Assembly (NCBI GenBank): GCA_009783525.1
Contig: WRDG01000163.1
Coordinates: 1-5,514 of the forward strand
Length of the DNA stretch: 5,514 bases
Direction: 5' to 3'
DNA from: Defluviitaleaceae bacterium
Lineage (GTDB): Bacteria; Bacillota; Clostridia; Lachnospirales; WQUN01
The notes under the pieces were generated by a model. The model was not told where the DNA came from, did no database searches, and saw only the letters and a list, made by a program, of their open reading frames with translations. Below are positions 1-5,514 of the stretch, piece after piece. Position 1 is the first letter of the stretch, and each line of letters opens with the position of its first letter. Made by a program: the position numbers and the translations under genes.

Positions 1-1604
1 ACGGCGACATCCCATACAAGACGAGAGAATATTTAAGCAATATTCACGAAGGTGCAGAATGGTTATTAAAAATCATCGACGATATATTGGACATTTCAAA
101 AATTGAGTCGGGTAAAATTGTGCTCGAGCATATTCCGTTTGATATACACGATATTATTGTTCAATGCCGCGCCGTAATTTATCCGAGAGCCGCCGAAAAA
201 GGTATTGCGCTTCAATGCGAAACCGAATCCGCAATAGGCGGGAAGTTGATAGGAGACCCGCTGCGGCTGCGGCAGGCGTTGTTAAATTTATTATCAAACG
301 CGGTTAAATTTACAGACAACGGTTCGGTTGTATTGGACATATCTGTTGCGGAATCTACCGAAAGCGATACATCGCTGCATTTTTCAATAAAAGACAGCGG
401 AATCGGAATGACGCCGGAACAGATAGCAAACATATTCGTGCCTTATATGCAAGGCGACGAAAGTATTGCGAGGAAGTACGGCGGCACAGGCCTTGGCATT
501 CCTATTACAAAAAAAATAATCGAGCTGATGGGCGGATCATTGATTACGGAGAGCGTTCCCGGAAAAGGCAGCACATTCAGTTTTACGATCAAGTTTAACA
601 AGAGTGCAAAAAATGAAACAATGTCAGCTAAGTATTCAAAATCTTCTGTCGTAGAAAAACCGAATTTTACCGGCGATGTATTGGTATGCGAAGATAATTA
701 TTTAAATCTGCAGGTTATTTGCGAGCATTTGCTTTGGGTTGGTATTAAAGCGGTAGTTGCGCGAAACGGCAAGGAAGGTTACGAAATAGTTGCGAAACGG
801 GTCGAAAACGGTGAAAAACCGTTCGATCTCATATATATGGACATACATATGCCTGTTATGGACGGAATGGAAGCTGCGTCAAAAATAACAGCGTTGGGTG
901 TAAAAACACCAATCGTTGCGGTTACAGCAAATGTCATGTCGAGTGATTTAAAATCGTACAAAGAAAACGGAATGGCAGATTGTTTGGCTAAGCCGTTTTC
1001 GTCGCAGGAATTATGGAGCAGCTTAAAAAAATATTTGACGGTAAAAAATGTCACCGTAACAGGGAAACGGCAGTTAGCCGGATTTAACGACGCTATGCTT
1101 GACTCATTTAAAAAACATTTTGTTAACGACAATCAAAACACCTACGACGAAATTACTGAAGCATTGAAAAACGGAGACATGCGGATGGCGCGAATTCTTG
1201 TCCATACGTTAAAGGGTAATTCGGGACAAATAGAAGAGCAAAAATTACGTGAAGCAGCTATTGAAGTAGAAAAAGCGATTTTAGAAGAAAAAAGAGAAAA
1301 TATCGGGTTTTTAATGGCAAATATGCAAAAAGAATTGTTAATTGTATTAGAAAAATTGGCTCCCATGCTTGACAAAGATGCTTCTGAAGCTAAAACGGTA
1401 AAAAATGCAGACATAGAACAAATGCGCAAAATATTCGAAAAACTTGAACCCATGTTAATAAACAGGAACCCCGAATGCGAAGGAATGTTGGATGAATTAA
1501 AAACGATACAAGGGACGGACGAATTGGCGCAACACATAAATAAATTTAAATTTAAGCCTGCTTTGGAAGAATTGGCAAAACTAAAAATACAGTGGGGGCT
1601 GTAA
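1..1604 (+). CDS. Hybrid histidine kinase with receiver and Hpt domains (5' truncated by window edge)
   Basis: Cytoplasmic part of a sensor kinase that autophosphorylates on His and passes phosphate His-Asp-His. The frame is open from the first full codon (position 3), giving 533 visible codons. A TTG at 87 lies inside the HisKA helix and is not a start. Visible order, counting from codon 3: the second HisKA helix (residues 1-38, ending in DILDISKIESGK); HATPase_c with N-box NAVKF (Asn99, nt 297), G1 box DSGIG (Asp131, nt 393) and G2 box GGTGLG (nt 480-497); a receiver with acidic pair E230-D231, phosphoacceptor Asp280 (nt 840-842, MDIHMP), Thr308 and Lys330 (AKPF); and an Hpt domain with phosphoacceptor His401 (nt 1203-1205, HTLKG). 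A lysine/glutamate-rich helical tail of about 75 residues follows. The H-box is missing only because the window starts after it. Any sensor or membrane part is also upstream. The next gene begins 3 nt after the stop. The domain calls are firm; the stimulus is unknown. Confidence 0.95.
   Translation, partial: GDIPYKTREYLSNIHEGAEWLLKIIDDILDISKIESGKIVLEHIPFDIHDIIVQCRAVIYPRAAEKGIALQCETESAIGGKLIGDPLRLRQALLNLLSNAVKFTDNGSVVLDISVAESTESDTSLHFSIKDSGIGMTPEQIANIFVPYMQGDESIARKYGGTGLGIPITKKIIELMGGSLITESVPGKGSTFSFTIKFNKSAKNETMSAKYSKSSVVEKPNFTGDVLVCEDNYLNLQVICEHLLWVGIKAVVARNGKEGYEIVAKRVENGEKPFDLIYMDIHMPVMDGMEAASKITALGVKTPIVAVTANVMSSDLKSYKENGMADCLAKPFSSQELWSSLKKYLTVKNVTVTGKRQLAGFNDAMLDSFKKHFVNDNQNTYDEITEALKNGDMRMARILVHTLKGNSGQIEEQKLREAAIEVEKAILEEKRENIGFLMANMQKELLIVLEKLAPMLDKDASEAKTVKNADIEQMRKIFEKLEPMLINRNPECEGMLDELKTIQGTDELAQHINKFKFKPALEELAKLKIQWGL
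1594..1598 (+). promoter_or_regulatory. Ribosome binding site of the second gene, inside the end of the first
   Basis: A GGGGG run sits 9 nt before the ATG at 1608, inside the last sense codons of the upstream gene (TGG GGG CTG TAA). It is the only purine-rich Shine-Dalgarno-like stretch near this start and supports ATG 1608. It is less canonical than AGGAGG. Its position suggests that ribosomes finishing the first kinase help start the second (translational coupling, inferred). Confidence 0.6.
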
Positions 1605-1607
1605 ACG

Positions 1608-3962
1608 ATGGCGAAAAGAAAAAACAGTATTTTAATTGCAGATGACGAAAGAGCGAACATCAGCGCATTGAATTTAATTTTAAGCCCGGAATATATTGTT
1701 TACGCATCTAGCAACGGAAGGGATGCACTAGAAGCGGCGGAAGAATTTTTGCCTGATGTAATACTGCTTGACGTCATGATGCCGGATATTGACGGATACG
1801 AAGTTATATCCACCCTCAAAAAAAATGAGAAAACGCGCCACATCCCGGTTGTGTTTGTGACGGGTCTCGATAACAACGACGCGGAGGAAAAAGGTCTCGC
1901 GCTCGGAGCGGCGGATTACATAACAAAACCGTATATTCCTTCCATTGTTAAGCTTAGGGTAAAGAACCAAGCGAAGCTCGTAGACCATTCGCGCGCGTTG
2001 GACGAACGGCTGCGCCAGCAAGCGTTGATGGCAAAGATTTCTCACAGTTTTTTATCAGACGCCGGTTCCGACATTTTATTTGCAAACACATTACGCATGA
2101 TAGGGGAATTTATGGATATTTCCTCTGTGCTGCTTTATAGAGCGGACAACGACGGAAGCTTTATATGTGTTTGCGAATGGCTCAAAAACGAATCGATAAA
2201 CGAGTCAAGAAAAAATAGCGGTTTCGAATTTACCGAGCTGTTTTTATCGGATGCCGCCGAGCATGACAGAGACGGCGGAAGTTTTTTGTTTAGGCACAAC
2301 GGCTTAAACGGAAGCAAAAATAATTTAATAGCTGCGCCAATATATATAAAAGGCATCATATGCGCAGCTCTCGTAATGCATAAGGACGGTGACGAAAACG
2401 AATGGAACGGCAGCGATGAAAACATCGCGGTGCTTGTTTCAGACATATTTTCGAGCGTCTTCGAGCGCGACGCAATGGAGCGGCAGTATTCGATAGTAGA
2501 AAATTCGCCTAACTTGATACTTTATATATCGTCAAAGGCGAATGTTGAGTATGTAAATCCGGCCGTATACAACGTAACCGGTTATACTTCGATTGAATTG
2601 GCTGTTAGAGGCATAGGCATAATTTTCGAAAAAGATATGTTTGATGAAATATTGCTCAAACATATTCCGCGCGCCATGAACGGCGAAGTGGTTATTTTCG
2701 AAGCGAACGTCATAAGCAAAGATGCAACAAAAAGAATTTTGATGGTTACCATGGTAAAAACCGGAAAGAACGAATTGGGATTGATAGCTACAGATTTGAC
2801 AGAAATACGCGAGCTCGAAACCGGATTGATTGCGGCTAAAGAACGGGCCGAACATTTAAGCCGGGCAAAAAGTGAATTTTTGTCGCGCATGAGCCATGAA
2901 ATGCTTACACCGTTAAACTTAATAATGGGAACGATTCAAATAGCAAACCTGCAGCCCGAACGCGCGAAAGAGTGTTTCGGCGACGTCGATTCGGCGTCTC
3001 GCAGTCTTTTAAGCATGATAGAAGATATGCTTGATATATCCGACATAGACCACGGCGTATTAAAGCTTAACGAAGCAGGATTTAATATAAAAGAGCCGTA
3101 TCAAGATGCGCTGGCAATCGTAAGAAACGATGCGGCAAGCAAAAGCATAAATCTCGTTTCGTATTTTGATCCGGCAATACCTGTAAATCTATTGGGAGAT
3201 AAAAAAAGATTCAGACAGGTAATATCCTGCTTATTGCAAAACGCGGTTAAATTTTCAAACGACGGCGGCGAAATATCTATCAAAATCATCCTCGATGATA
3301 AAAAAGAAAACACGGCGGATTTACGCATTGAAGTAACCGACAAAGGTATAGGCATACCGGCGGAGTTTATAGATTTATTGTTTGATCCGTTCGAGCAAGC
3401 GGACGGAAGCCAAACCAGACAACACGGCGGTATGGGTATCGGGCTCGCTATATCTAAACGCATAGCGGTATTAATGGGCGGCGATATTTTTGTGGAATCG
3501 GAAACGGGAGTTGGATCAAAGTTTATATTTAAATGCAAAATGCTGGTTGACGGATCAAAATCGGATAGCGGCAATGTGGTGGATTTTACTGACAAGCATA
3601 TTTTGGTTGTGGAGGATATGGCAACAAACAGATTTATTATTAAAAACCTGCTTAAAAAAACCGGCATAAAAATTATTGAAGCGGAAAACGGAAAACGCGC
3701 GGTAGAAATATATGAGGCCGAAAGTGAAAAGATCGACATAATTCTTATGGATTTGCGTATGCCCGAAATGAACGGATACGAAGCGGCGCAGCGAATACGG
3801 CAATTAAATTTGGCAAGAGCCGCTGATGTACCGATAATAGCAATATCTGCTCATATTGAAACTGACGACGACGCGGAAGTAATAAATGCCGGAATGAATT
3901 ATCTGTTAGACAAACCGAATGATCCGCAAAGTTTAATCAGCGCGTTAAAATTATTTTTGTAA
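1608..3962 (+). CDS. Hybrid sensor histidine kinase, REC-GAF-PAS-HisKA-HATPase-REC
   Basis: Complete 784-residue protein with no membrane segment, so probably cytosolic. Order: N-terminal receiver (about 5-125) with Asp12/Asp13, phosphoacceptor Asp55 (nt 1770-1772, LLDVMMPD), Thr85 and Lys107 (ITKP); a helical linker; a GAF-like domain (about 140-285, called from position and pattern); a PAS domain (about 293-400, starting IVENSPNLILYI); a coiled-coil signalling helix (about 400-425); HisKA with His430 (nt 2895-2897, SHEMLTP); HATPase_c with N-box Asn545 (QNAVKF), G1 DKGIGIP (578-584) and G2 GGMGIGLA (607-614); and a C-terminal receiver with Glu669/Asp670, Asp715 (nt 3750-3752, MDLRMPE), Ser747 and Lys769 (LDKP). 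All key catalytic residues are present. There is no Hpt, so phosphate leaving the last receiver needs an Hpt partner; the upstream gene has one. The H-box has Leu where Arg is usual. ATG 1608 puts the receiver at once at the N-terminus and follows a suitable RBS. Ligands of GAF and PAS cannot be read from the sequence. Confidence 0.95.
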   Translation: MAKRKNSILIADDERANISALNLILSPEYIVYASSNGRDALEAAEEFLPDVILLDVMMPDIDGYEVISTLKKNEKTRHIPVVFVTGLDNNDAEEKGLALGAADYITKPYIPSIVKLRVKNQAKLVDHSRALDERLRQQALMAKISHSFLSDAGSDILFANTLRMIGEFMDISSVLLYRADNDGSFICVCEWLKNESINESRKNSGFEFTELFLSDAAEHDRDGGSFLFRHNGLNGSKNNLIAAPIYIKGIICAALVMHKDGDENEWNGSDENIAVLVSDIFSSVFERDAMERQYSIVENSPNLILYISSKANVEYVNPAVYNVTGYTSIELAVRGIGIIFEKDMFDEILLKHIPRAMNGEVVIFEANVISKDATKRILMVTMVKTGKNELGLIATDLTEIRELETGLIAAKERAEHLSRAKSEFLSRMSHEMLTPLNLIMGTIQIANLQPERAKECFGDVDSASRSLLSMIEDMLDISDIDHGVLKLNEAGFNIKEPYQDALAIVRNDAASKSINLVSYFDPAIPVNLLGDKKRFRQVISCLLQNAVKFSNDGGEISIKIILDDKKENTADLRIEVTDKGIGIPAEFIDLLFDPFEQADGSQTRQHGGMGIGLAISKRIAVLMGGDIFVESETGVGSKFIFKCKMLVDGSKSDSGNVVDFTDKHILVVEDMATNRFIIKNLLKKTGIKIIEAENGKRAVEIYEAESEKIDIILMDLRMPEMNGYEAAQRIRQLNLARAADVPIIAISAHIETDDDAEVINAGMNYLLDKPNDPQSLISALKLFL

Positions 3963-3984
3963 GGTATTCGATATCTAACTCGGA

Positions 3985-4028
3985 TTTGCGCGAAAAAACC
4001 CGGCTTTTAAAATTTTGTGAAGCGCAAA
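3985..4028. repeat. Inverted repeat TTTGCGC / GCGCAAA in the intergenic gap
   Basis: Perfect 7-bp arms at 3985-3991 and 4022-4028 are separated by 30 nt. The left arm overlaps GATTTGC (3983-3989), which recurs directly at 4035-4041. There is no T-tract after the right arm, so this is not a standard intrinsic terminator. It could be a pair of operator half-sites or a weak RNA stem-loop, or chance. The arms are real; the function is not shown. Confidence 0.35.
3986..4013 (+). promoter_or_regulatory. Weak candidate sigma70-type promoter for the third gene
   Basis: TTGCGC (3986-3991; 3 of 6 matches to TTGACA) and TAAAAT (4008-4013; 5 of 6 to TATAAT) are 16 nt apart, about 70 nt before the GTG start at 4084. 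In AT-rich DNA such pairs occur by chance. It is listed because the 121-nt gap is the only non-coding stretch in the window and because the -35-like part overlaps the inverted repeat. Confidence 0.25.
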
Positions 4029-4054
4029 ACATGAGATTTGCAATAAATCATCGG

Positions 4055-4065
4055 ATGCTTAGCAT
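4055..4065. repeat. Small dyad ATGCT-T-AGCAT upstream of the third gene
   Basis: Perfect 5-bp arms around a single base, ending 6 nt before the Shine-Dalgarno of the third gene. It is too tight to form an RNA hairpin and could only act as a DNA-binding dyad. It is short enough to be chance. Confidence 0.2.
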
Positions 4066-4071
4066 TTATTT

Positions 4072-4075
4072 GGAG
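4072..4075 (+). promoter_or_regulatory. Ribosome binding site that decides the GTG start at 4084
   Basis: GGAG lies 8 nt before GTG 4084. The codon directly before that GTG is an in-frame TGA (4081-4083), so the frame cannot start earlier. The nearby ATG at 4080 is in another frame and meets TAA after three codons. The RBS spacing therefore supports the GTG. Confidence 0.65.
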
Positions 4076-4083
4076 TGATATGA

Positions 4084-5514
4084 GTGTTTAAAAAATCAAT
4101 TTCGCGCAGAATAGTTTTATACGCATTCGCAATAGTTACAACATCGGTTATAGCAGTCACCGCACTCATTTGGGCGGGAATATATAAAATAAACGGAGAA
4201 ATAACAGAGACCGGAAAAAAATTAGGCGAGTATTCGGCTTCTGAAGCAAAACAGGCATTAAAAGACAACACTTACAGCAATTTATATTATTTGGCCAAGC
4301 TGATGGCTTCGGGAGCGGATATGGGTTTAACCCCGGACATGCTGGGAGATATGCTGTCCGGCTTAACAATCGGCGAAACAGGTTATGCGTTTTTTGTCGA
4401 CGGTTTGGGCAATGCGACTGTCTACAGCGGAAGCTCGGGTTTGCAACCCGAACGAAATCTTTTTGAAGGAAGCTTCTATCCGCTTGAAACAGCGCAGCGT
4501 ATTATCAACGGCGAATCCGGTATCGAGCAAATAGTTTTGGACGGAAAAGAAAAATATATCGCTTATCACCCGCTTTCAAACAATGAAGGAAGCTTTGCGT
4601 TTGTGGCGGACGCGCACGAAGTGTCCGCTCCTTCAAATCTTATTGAAAACAATATAAACAAACAGACAAACACAGCCGTTGACTCCATAAATGAGACGGC
4701 TTTTTTATTTTCGCTGTTTGTAGTTTTGATTCATTTGGTCATCATTGCGGCAACAATGCTTTTTTCGTCGCGGCTTGCAAAAACCGTCGTTAAACCGATA
4801 CAAAAATTAATTGAAGACGCGGTTATAATCGAAAAAGGAAATTTGGACTACACGCTCGAAGCAAAAACAGACGACGAACTAAAAATTTTAGCCGAATCGT
4901 TCAACTCAATGATAGCGAGCATAAAATCCGCAACGGCGGAAAAAGAACGCGCGGACGAGCGGGCTCAGGCGGCGGGTTATTCGCAGCGCATTTTACAATT
5001 TATTTTGGATTCGCTGCCGGTAGCGGTCGGGATCATCAGCGTAAAAAATTTTGAACAGCTTTATAAAAACGGCGCGCTCGCGGAATTGTTCATGCTCGAC
5101 AGCGCCGATGAAACAACGGAGTTTGATATGTTTTTGCATATGCCGGCCATCCAACCGGACGGAAGAGAAACGCGCGGGTTGTTCATAGAGATGAACCGTC
5201 ACGGCAGAACCGTTGAGGAGCTGCAGTTTGTTAAACAAAACGGCGACATTTTTTTCGCCCGCATTACGGCTTCCATTATTTACTACATGGGCCAGCCGGC
5301 AACTCTAACTACGATCGAAAATATAACCGCCGAAAAGGAATATAAACAAATGTTGGATTTCGCGCCGTTCGGAGCGCATTTTTGGGACGAGCGCATGAAT
5401 ATAGCCGATTGCAACCAAACGGAGATAGATATTTTCCGTGTCGGCAGCAAGCAGGAATATATCAAGCGTTTTTATGAACTCATGCCGGAAATACAACCGA
5501 ACGGCCAAGAATCG
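4084..5514 (+). CDS. Membrane sensor, TM-Cache-TM-HAMP-PAS-PAS, probable histidine kinase (3' end outside window)
   Basis: Starts at GTG and stays open for 477 codons to the last base. Residues 1-9 are basic (MFKKSISRR), followed by TM1 (about 10-32), an extracytoplasmic domain (about 33-205), TM2 (about 206-228), HAMP (about 229-283, with VVKPIQKL and the following DDELKILAESFNSM), a charged helical linker, PAS 1 (about 300-416) and the first 57 residues of PAS 2 (from 421). The sensor looks like a Cache fold: a long helix after TM1, then IGETGYAFFVD (97-106) and KYIAYHPL (157-164), the usual Cache strand signatures. Both PAS domains carry MPxIQP(D/N)G (353-360 and 467-474). It probably binds a small molecule outside the membrane and signals through HAMP. 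No catalytic domain is inside the window. A hybrid kinase like its neighbours is likeliest by context; a GGDEF or other output is possible. A methyl-accepting chemoreceptor is unlikely given the tandem PAS after HAMP. Codon use looks like the neighbours. Confidence 0.88.
   Translation, partial: MFKKSISRRIVLYAFAIVTTSVIAVTALIWAGIYKINGEITETGKKLGEYSASEAKQALKDNTYSNLYYLAKLMASGADMGLTPDMLGDMLSGLTIGETGYAFFVDGLGNATVYSGSSGLQPERNLFEGSFYPLETAQRIINGESGIEQIVLDGKEKYIAYHPLSNNEGSFAFVADAHEVSAPSNLIENNINKQTNTAVDSINETAFLFSLFVVLIHLVIIAATMLFSSRLAKTVVKPIQKLIEDAVIIEKGNLDYTLEAKTDDELKILAESFNSMIASIKSATAEKERADERAQAAGYSQRILQFILDSLPVAVGIISVKNFEQLYKNGALAELFMLDSADETTEFDMFLHMPAIQPDGRETRGLFIEMNRHGRTVEELQFVKQNGDIFFARITASIIYYMGQPATLTTIENITAEKEYKQMLDFAPFGAHFWDERMNIADCNQTEIDIFRVGSKQEYIKRFYELMPEIQPNGQES

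Noticed and set aside
87..89. TTG at 87 as the start of the first gene
   Set aside because: The frame upstream is open and encodes HisKA sequence (KTREYLSNI...WLLKIIDDI), so the TTG is an internal leucine.
1..1604. Apparent absence of the phosphorylated His in HisKA of the first gene
   Set aside because: The reading frame runs off the window start about where the H-box should be; this is truncation by the window, not loss.
1605..1607. Frameshift or fusion between the first and second genes
   Set aside because: The first ends in a full Hpt and tail with its own stop; the second starts with an intact receiver at an ATG with its own RBS. They are separate genes.
296..3254. 16-nt exact match at 296-311 and 3239-3254
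   Set aside because: Both copies encode the conserved N-box residues NAVKF of HATPase_c; shared codon choice at a conserved motif explains it without recombination.
3963..4083. Intrinsic terminator after the second gene
   Set aside because: No GC-rich hairpin followed by a T-run on the plus strand; the only long-armed inverted repeat has a 30-nt loop and no T-tract.
212..5508. Many minus-strand open frames of 60-212 codons
   Set aside because: All but part of one (which runs a little into the 3963-4083 gap) lie opposite the three well-supported kinase genes, and their translations are low-complexity Ser/Phe/Ile-rich strings with no recognisable domain.
1..5514. CRISPR array, insertion sequence, tRNA or riboswitch
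   Set aside because: No spaced direct repeats, transposase motifs, tRNA-like cloverleaf or long structured leader are visible; apart from the 121-nt gap and a 3-nt spacer, the window is coding.

Overview
The window holds three same-strand genes and nothing else of size. All three encode large multidomain signalling proteins of the two-component (histidine kinase/phosphorelay) class. Coding is dense, moderately AT-rich by eye, with frequent AAA/GAA/ATA/TTA codons and Shine-Dalgarno-type starts. The protein style resembles sensor kinases of gut-type Clostridia (Oscillospirales/Lachnospirales-like) and Treponema-like spirochaetes: the first kinase's HisKA-HATPase-REC-Hpt order with its post-Hpt tail, the 'SHEMLTP' H-box of the second, and the PAS variants carrying a P-x-x-QP(D/N)G motif in the third. 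This impression comes from remembered families, not a search, and the phylum is not settled by the window.

Layout: (1) positions 1-1604, the 3' part of a hybrid histidine kinase whose N-terminus and phosphoacceptor His lie before the window; it contains the end of HisKA, then HATPase_c, a receiver, an Hpt domain and a helical tail. (2) 1608-3962, a complete 784-residue hybrid kinase, REC-GAF-PAS-HisKA-HATPase_c-REC, starting 3 nt after the first gene's stop, so almost certainly in the same operon. (3) 3963-4083, a 121-nt gap with small inverted repeats, a weak promoter-like pair and the RBS of the next gene. (4) 4084 to the window end, the 5' part of a membrane sensor: TM - extracytoplasmic Cache-like domain - TM - HAMP - PAS - start of a second PAS. 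It starts at GTG and stays open to the last base.

How they may work together (inference): the first protein has an Hpt domain and the second has two receivers and no Hpt, so the pair has complementary parts for a multistep phosphorelay. The third gene supplies a membrane-bound ligand sensor and may be the same kind of kinase as the first, seen from its other end. No DNA-binding, GGDEF/EAL or other output domain is visible, so the effector must lie outside the window.

I found no mobile element, CRISPR array, RNA gene or clearly unprecedented system. The interest lies in domain order, gene pairing and a few motif deviations.
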